The notes below the pieces were generated by a model. That model was not told the DNA's origin. It did no database searches and saw only the letters and a list, made by a program, of their open reading frames with translations. The position numbers and the translations under genes are program-made. 64,000 bases of DNA from Holophagales bacterium (GTDB lineage Bacteria; Acidobacteriota; Thermoanaerobaculia; Multivoradales; Multivoraceae): NCBI GenBank assembly GCA_009836625.1, contig VXVC01000004.1:1325037-1389036 (forward strand), written 5' to 3'. Below, one piece after another: positions 8,437 to 20,734 of this stretch. Position 1 is the stretch's first letter. Every line of letters starts with the position of its first letter.

Positions 8437-8453
8437 ATGACGAGGATTCCGAA

Positions 8454-8457
<4 letters not shown>
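8437..8457 (+). CDS. Possible six-codon upstream ORF coupled to gdh
   Basis: A strong Shine-Dalgarno sequence (GGAGGTG, 8423-8429) lies at ideal distance from ATG 8437. This ATG opens only the mini-ORF MTRIPK (or MKMTRIPK from ATG 8431) and ends at TGA 8455-8457. That TGA overlaps the GTG at 8454 as GTGA, in the glutamate dehydrogenase frame. It could serve as a ribosome-loading leader. It may equally be chance, since gdh could instead start at TTG 8412. Confidence 0.3.
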
Positions 8458-9905
<1,448 letters not shown>

Positions 9906-9941
9906 CCGGCCCTCCTCCCCCTCGCCCCCTTAGCCCATCCC

Positions 9942-10894
9942 GTGCTGATCTCCCTGCTGCTGATTGTGCTCGGCATCGCCGTGCTCTGGGCCGGCGGCGA
10001 GATCCTCGTGCGCTCCGTGACCGGCCTGGCCGCGGTTCTCCGCGTCAGTCCGACGGTGATCGGGCTCACCGTCGTCGCCTTCGGTACCTCGGCGCCGGAA
10101 CTCGGCGTAGCGATAGCGGCCGCGCTGCGGGACTCCGCCGGGCTGATCTACGGCAACGTGGTCGGTTCGAACATCGCCAACGTCGGTCTGATCCTCGGCA
10201 TCTCGGCGCTCGTGGTGCCTCTGCACAACCACAGCGAAGGCGCCGAACGCCAGGCGATCCGCCTGGTCCGCCGCGAGCTGCCCTTCATGCTCGCCACTTC
10301 CCTGCTCGTCCTGACCTTCACCGCCTTCGGCCGCCTGGGCCGGTTCGAGGGCGTGGTCCTCCTCGCGCTGATGGCGTACTTCCTGCTCGTCCTGGTCCGA
10401 GCCGGCGACGCCGAACCAGCCGATCCCCAGGGCGTCAGCGCACCCAAGTCCGTCCTTGGCACCCTCGTGGGACTCATCCTGCTCGCCGTCGGCGCGGCCT
10501 GGCTCCTGGTGCCCGCGGCGGAGAATCTGGCGCTGGACCTCGGCGTCAGCGAGAAGGTCGTCGGACTCACGGTCGTGGCTTTCGGCACCAGCGTGCCCGA
10601 GCTCGCCGCCTGCCTGGTCGCGGCCTACCGGAATCAGCACGGCATCGTGCTGGGGAACATCGTCGGCTCGAACGTGTTCAACATCCTGCTCGTCCTGCCG
10701 GCCGCGATCCTCATCCGCCCCTTCGAAACGACCTTCCTCGCCGAGGGCCTGGACGCCTCGGTCATGCTCTTCTTCAGCCTCCTCATGTTCCTCGCCGTCT
10801 ACCTGCTGCGACACGGCCGCAGCATCGGACGGACCTGGGGCGCGCTGCTCGTGGCAGCCTATGGGGGCTACGTGGCCTGGCTCCTCAGCAAGCT

Positions 10895-10898
<4 letters not shown>
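9942..10898 (+). CDS. Calcium/sodium antiporter of the CaCA family (YrbG-like)
   Basis: A 318-residue inner-membrane exchanger with about ten hydrophobic segments in two inverted halves. Both alpha repeats are clear: [20 protein letters not shown] with [16 protein letters not shown] in the first half, and [20 protein letters not shown] with [16 protein letters not shown] in the second. Their acidic residues bind the cation in this family. A short hydrophilic loop between the halves carries [16 protein letters not shown]. The start is GTG 9942. Its stop overlaps the start of gcvP as ATGA, so the two genes are probably cotranscribed, although no functional link is obvious. The exact ion pair is inferred from the family. 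Confidence 0.92.
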
Positions 10899-13840
<2,942 letters not shown>

Positions 13841-13856
13841 CGGTTCTGGCCGGGAA

Positions 13857-15416
13857 TCAGGACGTCAAGCCGAACTCGATCGCGTCGGCGAGGGCCTCCC
13901 AGCTGGCCTCAATTATGTTCGTGCCCGCGCCGACCGTGGTCCAGCGCTCGCCGCCGGCGACGAAGTCCACGAGCACCCGGGTCGTCGCGGCCGTGCCCTG
14001 GGCACTGTCCAGAATGCGGACCTTGTAGTCGGCGAGCCGCATGTCGCCCAGGGCCGGATAGTGGGGCTCCAGGGCCTTGCGCAGCGCATGCGCCAGCGCG
14101 TTGACCGGGCCGTTGCCCTCTGAGGCCGTATGGGCGATCGTGCCGTCCGGCACCTCGACCTTGACCGTCGCCTCGGCGACGAGACCCCTACCATCGCGGT
14201 GCTCGACCACGGTGAGGAAGTCGATCAGGCGGAACGGCGCCTCGTAGCCCGGTTCCGCCCGTCGCAGCATGAGCTCGACGGACGCCTCGGCGGCCTCGAA
14301 GCTGTAGCCGCGGTTCTCCAGCTCCTTGACCTTGTACAGCACCTCACGCGCGTGGGGGGTCTTCGTGATCCCGGCGCCCGCCGCGAGATGAGCGATGTTG
14401 CCGCGGCCCGAGAGCTCGGAGACCACGGCGCGCATTTCGTTGCCCACGCGTTCAGGTTCCAGGTGCTGATAGCTAGCCGGCTCCTTCAGCATGGCCGCGA
14501 CGTGAACGCCGCCCTTGTGCGCGAAGGCGCTCCGGCCGACATAGGGCAGATGGTCGTCGTGCGCGATGTTCGCCACCTCGGCGATATAGCGCGACAGCGC
14601 CGTCAAGTCCCGGAGCCGCTCGTCGGGAACGCAGGAACAGCCCATCTTGCATTGCAGGTCGGGCAGGATGGTGACCAGGTTGGCGTTCGCTACCCGCTCA
14701 CCGTAGCCGTTGATCGTGCCCTGGACCATGACGGCACCGGCGCGCACGGCGGCGAGCGAGTTGGCCACGCCGCAGCCGCCGTCGTCGTGGGTGTGGATGC
14801 CGATCCGCGCCTGGTCGCCGAGTTCGGCTCGCACCGCCTCGACGCCGGCCTCGATCTGCCACGGCAGGGAACCGCCGTTCGTGTCGCAGAGCACGACGTA
14901 GTCGGCGCCCGCGGAGGCCGCGGCGCGCAGGGTACCGAGAGCGCACTCGGGATTCGCGGCGAAACCGTCGAAGAAGTGCTCGGCGTCGTAGATCACCTCG
15001 CGTCCGAGCTCCTTGAGGTAGCCGACCGAGTCCCGGACCATCGCTTCGTTCTCCGCGATCTCGGTCTCCAGGACCTTCTCGATATGGAGATCCCAGCTCT
15101 TGCCGAAGATCGTCACCACCGGCGTTCCCGCCGCCACCAGGGCCTGGATGTTGCCGTCGTGGGCGCAGGTGTCGTTCTTGCGGCGGGTACTGCCGAACGC
15201 GCAAATCTTCGCCTGCTCGAGTTCGACCTCGCGGATCGCGGCGAAGAAGTCGGCGTCCTTGGGGTTGGAACCGGGCCAGCCGCACTCGAGGTAGGGGATA
15301 CCGAAAGCGTCCAGCCGTCTGGCGATTGCCAGCTTGTCCGCCAGCGACAGGGAGATGTTCTCGCGCTGGGTCCCGTCGCGGAGCGTCGTGTCGTACAGCT
15401 CGATCCTGGTCGTCAT
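13857..15416 (-). CDS. cimA: Citramalate synthase
   Basis: It condenses pyruvate and acetyl-CoA to (R)-citramalate, the first step of the threonine-independent isoleucine route. The 519-residue protein opens with MTTRIELYDTTLRDGTQREN, the DRE-TIM metallolyase signature. It has the metal-binding HTHDDGGCGVANSLA block and NGYGERVANANL, followed by a C-terminal allosteric domain (about residues 400-519). HAHNDSE-type variation and KGGVHVAAM fit the CimA/TIGR00977 branch better than leuA, and a separate leuA is present at 24246-25865. It shares the strand with the SNF2 gene, 25 bp downstream of that gene's stop codon. Homocitrate synthase is an unlikely alternative. Confidence 0.9.
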   Translation of the reverse strand: MTTRIELYDTTLRDGTQRENISLSLADKLAIARRLDAFGIPYLECGWPGSNPKDADFFAAIREVELEQAKICAFGSTRRKNDTCAHDGNIQALVAAGTPVVTIFGKSWDLHIEKVLETEIAENEAMVRDSVGYLKELGREVIYDAEHFFDGFAANPECALGTLRAAASAGADYVVLCDTNGGSLPWQIEAGVEAVRAELGDQARIGIHTHDDGGCGVANSLAAVRAGAVMVQGTINGYGERVANANLVTILPDLQCKMGCSCVPDERLRDLTALSRYIAEVANIAHDDHLPYVGRSAFAHKGGVHVAAMLKEPASYQHLEPERVGNEMRAVVSELSGRGNIAHLAAGAGITKTPHAREVLYKVKELENRGYSFEAAEASVELMLRRAEPGYEAPFRLIDFLTVVEHRDGRGLVAEATVKVEVPDGTIAHTASEGNGPVNALAHALRKALEPHYPALGDMRLADYKVRILDSAQGTAATTRVLVDFVAGGERWTTVGAGTNIIEASWEALADAIEFGLTS

Positions 15417-15441
15417 CGGCCCAATACCCTATTGACCGGCC

Positions 15442-18381
15442 TTACAGCGGCTCGTCGAGGCCCGGCCCCTGCAGCAGCTCGATCAACTCCTCGCGCGAGA
15501 AGATCTTCTTGAGCTGCGGGTCGTCCTCCTGCACCACGCTCTCCATGAGACGGCGCTTGCGATCGATGATCGCGGCGATGCGCTCCTCGAGCGTCTCCTC
15601 GGTGATCAGCTTGAAGACGTGGACCGCCCGCTTCTGACCGATCCGGTACAACCGGTCGGTCGCCTGGTCCTCCCGGGCCGCGTTCCACCAGCGGTCGTAG
15701 TGGATGACGACCGAACCGCCGACCAGGTCGATGCCGGTCCCGCCGGCCTTCAGGCTGCCCAGGAAGACGCGACAGTCCTCGTCGTTGTTGAAGCGGTCCA
15801 CCACCTTGCCGCGCTCGCGGGTCGAACCCGTCAGCGTGACGAACTCGACGCCGAGCTTCGTCAAGTGGCGCTCCAGGATCCCGATCATGCCCAGGTACTG
15901 GCTGAAGACGACGACCTTCTGGCCACTGTCGAAGCTCTCTTCGAGTAACTCCTTGCACAGGTCCCACTTTCCTGATTCGTAGTTCTCGTAGCGGTCGAGA
16001 TCGCCCACCGCCAGCGCGGGATGATCGCAGATCTGCTTCAGCATGTTCAGCAGGGCGAAGATGTGGATGTACGGAAGGGCGCCCCGCTCGCTCCGCAGGG
16101 CGTTCATCAACGTGACGCCTTTCGTTTCGATCGTCTGGCGGTACAGGTCGAACTGCTCGGCGCTCAGGCGGCAGGTGCGGACGTCCTCGATCTTCTCCGG
16201 CAGCTCATCCAGCACCGCAGTCTTCACCCGGCGAAGCACGAAGGGAGCGGTCAACCGGCGCAGGTTCACGGCGTACCACGAGTCGGCATCGAGTTCGTTC
16301 GTCCCGAGGAGATCGAGGTAGGTGTCGTCGCCTCCCAGGTAGCCCGGCAGCACGAGATCGAACAGGCCCTTCAGTTCGGTGAGTGAGTTCTCGATCGGCG
16401 TGCCCGTCATCCCCAGCTTCATCCGGGCCCCGAGCGCCACGGCGGCACGGTAGCCCTGAGTGCTCCGGTTCTTGATCTGCTGCACCTCGTCGAACACGAT
16501 GAGGCCCCAGCGCCGTTCACCGAACCGCTCGACGTCGTTGCGCATCACCCCATACGAAGTGAGGATCACGTCGCCGTCGGCCAGCGACTCCTCGAGGTCA
16601 CGCTGCGGTCCGTGGTAGTACGCCGGACGCAAACCCGGCGCGTACTCCCGGAGCTTGTTGCGCCAGTGGCTGATCACGGTGCGGGGACAGACGACCAGAA
16701 ACGGATCGTCGATCCCCAACTGCTCCCGCAGGATGACCATCAGGGCCATCGCCTGGTGCGTCTTGCCCAGGCCCATGTCGTCGCACAGAAGGCCGGCCAG
16801 ATCGTTCTCGTACAGGAACTTCAGCCACTCGACACCGAGCCTCTGGTAAGGACGCAGGACGCTCGTGAGCCCCTCCGGATCGACCATCGGATCGGCCGGC
16901 CGGAGGTCCAGGAAGCGGCGCAGGAAGTCATGCCGGCTTCCCTCGCCCTCAACGCGGATCGGCGCCGTGCTCGAGGCCTGGAGCCGCAGCAACTCGGCCG
17001 AGGAAAGACGGAGGCCCCCGGAGTCGCCGTTGCCGCTGGCGCCCTCGGCGCGGGCTCGCGCCTGAGCGGGCAGCGATCCGAGGTTTCTGAGCGCCGGCGC
17101 GTTGAGATCGATCCAGCCCGACGCCGTCTCGAGGTAGGGGAGGCCGGCGCCCCTGGCCGCCAGCAGTTCCTCGAGGCTCACGTCGCAGTCACCGAAGCCG
17201 TAGCGAATCGAAAGCGATTCGTCTCCGTCCGGCTCGATCTCGATGTAGTCGAACTCGGTCAGGATGCCGACAGCAGCAAGCGGGTTCTCGGTCAAGGCCT
17301 GCTCGGGCTCCAGAACCGGCCTAACGATCCGGAAAGTCGGAACGCGCGCCGGCTCAAGATCGAGAACGGCGGGCTCACGCCAGCCGCTCTCATCCCGATC
17401 CGAGCGCCGGACGAGCACCTCCAGCTCCTCGAGAAAGACCAGGTCGCCATACTGGAAGCGTTTACGCCGCTCCTCATCGAGTGCGTCCTCCCCCTCCGCG
17501 GCGAGGCGCAGGATCCTGAGCTTGTGTTCCTCCTCGATCTTCGTGTCGGGACCGACATAGAGAAGATCCGCGGCGGACAGGGGCACCACCGAGGTCTGCC
17601 CCGTTTCCTTGAGGAAAGCCAGCGCCGCGTCCACTCGGCGCCGCGGAACGGCAATCTGGAGCAGGTCCGGCCCACCCGCGACCGCGCTGACCGCCAGAAA
17701 GAAACTGCCGCTCGAGAACTCGATCGACGGCTCGAGTCTCACCGTCGCCCCGGCCGTTTCGGGTCTGCCGCCGACGATGTCACCGTACTCCCTCAGGGCG
17801 TGGTAAGCGACGCGGAACCAGAGACTGCCTTCGAAGAACTGCCGGTTCGTCTGCATTCCGGCCTTGTTCAGGTGCTGTTCCTCAGGCGTCCGCATGAACG
17901 TCGACAGCCGGTCCAGCAGACCCGACCGGTCCGCGGTCGACCCGCCGCCCGCGAGCTTCCCGACCCGTTCCAGAAAACGAACCGCGGCGGGAGCCTGCTC
18001 GAGATAGCGAAGGACCTCCACTCCGTCAGGACCGAACAGGCGAATCGGCTCGCCGGCTCCCTCCTGCAGAACCAGGCACTCGGAAGCCGCCGGCAGGCGC
18101 TCCTCGAACAGGGTCTGGGCCAGGCGGAACCAGCCGCTGTGAGCGAAGAGGTCGAACCAACTGCATCCGGTGACCTGGTGAAGCTCCCGGAGCTGACCCT
18201 CGAGCTGCTTCAGGTGGCGGCACCCGCTCCGGCGCCCTGTCGAACAACTGCAGAACGTCAGCGGCCGCTTGGACCCGGCCACCTTGGCCAGATGAACGGC
18301 TGAACCGGGTTCAGGGTCGTGGGGATCGGGGAGCAGGCCGATCCCGGTGCGATGGAACTCGAGGCGTGGAAACAGCTTCAC
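15442..18381 (-). CDS. SWIM zinc-finger SNF2-family ATPase/helicase
   Basis: A 979-residue DNA translocase of the RapA/SNF2 class. Near residue 43 is a SWIM zinc motif (FCSCSTGRRSGCRHL, pattern CxCx(n)CxH). A long central region without clear motifs follows. The ATPase core lies in the C-terminal half: LRPYQRLGVEWLKFL, Walker A DDMGLGKTHQAM, Walker B VFDEVQQIKN, motif III MTGTPIENSL, then helicase C with GSLKAGGTGIDL and YRIGQKRAVHVFKLI ending near residue 945. Such SWIM-SNF2 proteins are common but little studied; a role in transcription recycling or chromatin-like remodelling is inferred only. No adjacent nuclease or methylase suggests a defence system. The start at 18381 gives MKLFPRLEFHRTG. 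It is divergent from the serine hydrolase gene. Confidence 0.9.
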   Translation of the reverse strand: MKLFPRLEFHRTGIGLLPDPHDPEPGSAVHLAKVAGSKRPLTFCSCSTGRRSGCRHLKQLEGQLRELHQVTGCSWFDLFAHSGWFRLAQTLFEERLPAASECLVLQEGAGEPIRLFGPDGVEVLRYLEQAPAAVRFLERVGKLAGGGSTADRSGLLDRLSTFMRTPEEQHLNKAGMQTNRQFFEGSLWFRVAYHALREYGDIVGGRPETAGATVRLEPSIEFSSGSFFLAVSAVAGGPDLLQIAVPRRRVDAALAFLKETGQTSVVPLSAADLLYVGPDTKIEEEHKLRILRLAAEGEDALDEERRKRFQYGDLVFLEELEVLVRRSDRDESGWREPAVLDLEPARVPTFRIVRPVLEPEQALTENPLAAVGILTEFDYIEIEPDGDESLSIRYGFGDCDVSLEELLAARGAGLPYLETASGWIDLNAPALRNLGSLPAQARARAEGASGNGDSGGLRLSSAELLRLQASSTAPIRVEGEGSRHDFLRRFLDLRPADPMVDPEGLTSVLRPYQRLGVEWLKFLYENDLAGLLCDDMGLGKTHQAMALMVILREQLGIDDPFLVVCPRTVISHWRNKLREYAPGLRPAYYHGPQRDLEESLADGDVILTSYGVMRNDVERFGERRWGLIVFDEVQQIKNRSTQGYRAAVALGARMKLGMTGTPIENSLTELKGLFDLVLPGYLGGDDTYLDLLGTNELDADSWYAVNLRRLTAPFVLRRVKTAVLDELPEKIEDVRTCRLSAEQFDLYRQTIETKGVTLMNALRSERGALPYIHIFALLNMLKQICDHPALAVGDLDRYENYESGKWDLCKELLEESFDSGQKVVVFSQYLGMIGILERHLTKLGVEFVTLTGSTRERGKVVDRFNNDEDCRVFLGSLKAGGTGIDLVGGSVVIHYDRWWNAAREDQATDRLYRIGQKRAVHVFKLITEETLEERIAAIIDRKRRLMESVVQEDDPQLKKIFSREELIELLQGPGLDEPL

Positions 18382-18468
18382 GGAAGGTAGACGAAGCGCG
18401 CGCGTAAACGCTCGATTGTAGCGCCGATTCAGAGCGTTGTGTTGGTTTCGGCGCTAGGCTTCCTGACG

Positions 18469-19536
18469 ATGACGACCAGGAGTCGCGCGCTGTTCGCGGC
18501 CATCCCGCTCGCTGCCGCGTGCGCCACTCCGCCCACGGCCGACACCACCGGCCTCGACGACCTCCTGCTGGAGGAAGCGGCGGGAGGCTTCGCCGGCAGC
18601 GTGCTGGTGGCCCGGGGCGGCGACGTACTCCACCGGGCCGGCTACGGCCTGGCGGACAGGGAAGCCGGCGTGCCCTTCCGGCCGGAGACCGTGTCCACGA
18701 TCGGATCGATCACCAAGCAGTTCACCGGCGCCGCGATCCTCAGGCTCCAGGAGCGGGGGCGCCTGCGCGTCGACGATCCGGTCGGCCGCTTCTTCCCCGA
18801 TGCGCCCCCCGACAGGGCCGGGATCACGATCCACGAGCTCCTCACCCACACCGCCGGCCTGCCTCCCGCGCTCGGTTCGGACGAGGAGTACATCGGCCGC
18901 GACGACTACCTCGAAGCGGTCTGGCGCACCGAGTTGCAGTACCCGCCGGGCGAACGCCACGACTACTCGAACACCGGCTACTCCGTGCTCGCCGCGATCA
19001 TCGAACTGAGCTCCGGCACGAGCTACGAGGAGTTCCTGCGGCGGGAGTTCTTCGATCCACTGGGTATGCAACACACCGGCTATCGCCTGGCCGACTGGTC
19101 GGAGACACACGTCGCCGCCGGCTACCGCGACGGTCGCCGCTTCGGCCGGGTCACCGACAAGCAGAGCCACGAAGACGGCTTCTCGTGGCACCTGGTCGGC
19201 AACGGCGGCATTCACTCGACCATCGAGGACATGGCCCGTTGGGTCCGGGCCCTGCGCGGCGGTGAAGTGCTAGACGCCGAGTCGCTCGATGCCCTGTTCG
19301 GCGAGCATGTCGACGAGGGATACGGCGACTCCTTCTACGGCTACGGATGGGTCACCTTCCACCTCCCGAACGGCGAGCGGATGGTCGGCCACAACGGCGG
19401 CAACGGCTTCTTCTTCGCCGACCTGAACTTCTTCCCCGACCGCGACGACCTGCTGTATTGCCTGTTCGTGAACGACGCCCGATCCGAAGAGGTCACTGGC
19501 CGGATCCGCCGGTTGCTCCTTGGGCAGGCCCCTTGA
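18469..19536 (+). CDS. Beta-lactamase-fold serine hydrolase lipoprotein (class C/AmpC-like)
   Basis: 355 residues from ATG 18469. The N-terminus MTTRSRALFAAIPLAAAC has a lipobox ending in Cys, so the protein is probably a lipid-anchored exported enzyme; GTG 18439 would add ten residues. Catalytic motifs of the serine beta-lactamase/D-Ala-D-Ala carboxypeptidase fold are visible: SxxK as SITK (Ser80, Lys83), the YxN tyrosine motif YSNTGY, and the third motif as GHNGG. This family includes esterases, peptidases and true beta-lactamases, and the sequence does not decide among them. The stop codon lies inside the -35 box of the ilv promoter. Confidence 0.85.
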   Translation: MTTRSRALFAAIPLAAACATPPTADTTGLDDLLLEEAAGGFAGSVLVARGGDVLHRAGYGLADREAGVPFRPETVSTIGSITKQFTGAAILRLQERGRLRVDDPVGRFFPDAPPDRAGITIHELLTHTAGLPPALGSDEEYIGRDDYLEAVWRTELQYPPGERHDYSNTGYSVLAAIIELSSGTSYEEFLRREFFDPLGMQHTGYRLADWSETHVAAGYRDGRRFGRVTDKQSHEDGFSWHLVGNGGIHSTIEDMARWVRALRGGEVLDAESLDALFGEHVDEGYGDSFYGYGWVTFHLPNGERMVGHNGGNGFFFADLNFFPDRDDLLYCLFVNDARSEEVTGRIRRLLLGQAP

Positions 19537-19562
19537 CAGCCGCTCCTCTCCTCTCCTACGCT
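19533..19562 (+). promoter_or_regulatory. Predicted sigma70-type promoter of the ilv-leu operon
   Basis: A perfect TTGACA (19533-19538) is followed by 18 bp and TACGCT (19557-19562). The -35 overlaps the stop codon of the upstream gene. A start near 19569 gives a leader transcript of about 195 nt ahead of ilvE, containing the leader peptide and the attenuator. Confidence 0.5.
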
Positions 19563-19574
19563 CCCCCGCACGAC

Positions 19575-19588
19575 CTACCGCCCGGTAG
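19575..19588 (+). repeat. Perfect 6-bp inverted repeat in the ilv leader
   Basis: CTACCG-CC-CGGTAG lies just after the predicted transcription start and ahead of the leader peptide. It could be an operator for a repressor or a small 5' hairpin. One arm (CGGTAG) also appears in the operator-like dyad at 61665-61680. Confidence 0.35.
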
Positions 19589-19609
19589 ATCAACGGATTT
19601 CCTTATCCC

Positions 19610-19678
19610 ATGACTCGTCCCGCCATTCTTCTGTTGCTGGTTCTGGTTCTGGTCCTTGTGACCCAGGGGGCTAACTAG
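19610..19678 (+). CDS. ilvL: ilv-leu operon leader peptide (attenuator peptide)
   Basis: A 22-codon ORF, ATG 19610 to TAG 19676-19678. Residues 6-17 read ILLLLVLVLVLV, twelve branched-chain codons in a row, and the peptide ends TQGAN. This is the structure expected of an ilv/leu attenuation control peptide: charged tRNA-Ile, tRNA-Leu or tRNA-Val shortage stalls the ribosome over these codons. Its last codons (GGG GCT) are the same bases that can pair with the 5' arm of the terminator. The Shine-Dalgarno is weak (ACGGAT). It is too short for ordinary gene finding. The name ilvL is by function, not by homology. Confidence 0.85.
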   Translation: MTRPAILLLLVLVLVLVTQGAN

Positions 19679-19736
19679 GCGCACCAACAGGAAACTGAGC
19701 GACTTCAAGCCCCCAGCACCGCCTGGGGGCTTTTTT
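19651..19736 (+). promoter_or_regulatory. Transcription attenuator of the ilv-leu operon
   Basis: Three mutually exclusive structures can be drawn. A pause hairpin is GGTC (19651-19654) with GACC (19660-19663). The antiterminator pairs GGGGGCT, which is at the end of the leader peptide (about 19666-19672), with AGCCCCC (19708-19714). The terminator is the 10-bp stem at 19707-19732. A ribosome stalled on codons 6-17 leaves GGGGGCT free to form the antiterminator. A ribosome reaching the stop codon covers it and lets the terminator form. Confidence 0.8.
19707..19736 (+). terminator. Intrinsic terminator of the ilv attenuator
   Basis: Perfect 10-bp stem AAGCCCCCAG (19707-19716) / CTGGGGGCTT (19723-19732), loop CACCGC, and a T-run through 19736. 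It lies 26 nt before the ilvE start and 28 nt after the leader stop. Confidence 0.9.
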
Positions 19737-19762
19737 GGTTCAGCCGCTAGTGGAGTAACTGC

Positions 19763-20719
19763 ATGCCCATAGAACGATCAGAGTGGATCTGGATCGACGA
19801 CCAGTGGAAGCCTTGGGACGAAGCGACCGTCCACCTCACCACCCACGGCCTGCACTACGGTTCGTCGGTGTTCGAGGGCATCCGCGCCTACGACACGGGC
19901 GAGACGACGGCTATCTTCCGCCTCGGTCCCCACATCCGGCGCCTGTTCGACAGTTGCCGGATCATGCGCATGGACCCCGGCTACACCCAGGACCAGGTCG
20001 AGGAGCTATGCATCGAGGCAGTGGCCCGCAACCGCCTGGAGTCGTGCTATATCCGCCCGCTGATCTACCGGGGCAACGAGGAAATGGGCCTCAATCCCAC
20101 TTCCTGCAGTTCCAGGCTGGCCATCTACGCGGTGCGGTGGGGCCGCTACCTCGGCGAGGAGGCGATCGAACAGGGCGTCGATGCCGCGATCAGTTCCTGG
20201 CGGCGCTTCAACTCGAACACGGCCGTGCCGCTGGGCAAGATCAGCGGGCAGTACGTAACGAACCAGTTCGTGTCCATTGAGGCACGCGAGCACGGCTACG
20301 CCGAGGGCATCATGCTCGACGACCGCGGGCTGGTCTGCGAGGGCGCCGGTGAGAACCTCTTCCTGATCAAGGACGGAGTGATCCACACGCCGCCGCTCTA
20401 CAACTCGATCCTGGGCGGCATCACCAGGGACTCGGTCATCACGATCGCCCGCGACCTGAAGTACGACGTCCGCTTCCAGCCGATCGCCCGGGAAGAGCTC
20501 TATCTCGCCGACGAGCTGTTCATGACCGGCACGGCGGCCGAGGTGAGTCCCGTGCGCTCCGTCGACCGGATCCCGATCGGCAGTGGCACGCGTGGCGAGA
20601 TCACGCACCACCTCCAGGAAGAGTTCTTCGGGCTGGTCGAGGGCCGGCTCCCCGACCGCCACAACTGGCTCACCCAGGTACCCCGGCTGCAGGAGGCCGC
20701 ACCGCCCCTGGCCGGGTGA
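19763..20719 (+). CDS. ilvE: Branched-chain amino acid aminotransferase
   Basis: Class IV PLP transaminase making valine, leucine and isoleucine from their 2-oxo acids with glutamate. The 318-residue protein has the N-terminal block HGLHYGSSVFEGIRAY, the phosphate-binding GKISGQYVTNQF with the likely PLP lysine at Lys159, EGAGENLFLIKDG, and the C-terminal ADELFMTGTAAEVSPV. It is the first gene of the operon, directly behind the attenuator. ilvB follows after 15 bp. A D-amino-acid transaminase is excluded by the motifs and context. Confidence 0.96.
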   Translation: MPIERSEWIWIDDQWKPWDEATVHLTTHGLHYGSSVFEGIRAYDTGETTAIFRLGPHIRRLFDSCRIMRMDPGYTQDQVEELCIEAVARNRLESCYIRPLIYRGNEEMGLNPTSCSSRLAIYAVRWGRYLGEEAIEQGVDAAISSWRRFNSNTAVPLGKISGQYVTNQFVSIEAREHGYAEGIMLDDRGLVCEGAGENLFLIKDGVIHTPPLYNSILGGITRDSVITIARDLKYDVRFQPIAREELYLADELFMTGTAAEVSPVRSVDRIPIGSGTRGEITHHLQEEFFGLVEGRLPDRHNWLTQVPRLQEAAPPLAG

Positions 20720-20734
20720 CGCGAGGAGGCCGAG

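Noticed and set aside
8412..8453. TTG start for glutamate dehydrogenase
   Set aside because: No Shine-Dalgarno precedes it and it lies about 8 nt after the predicted transcription start; GTG 8454 fits better.
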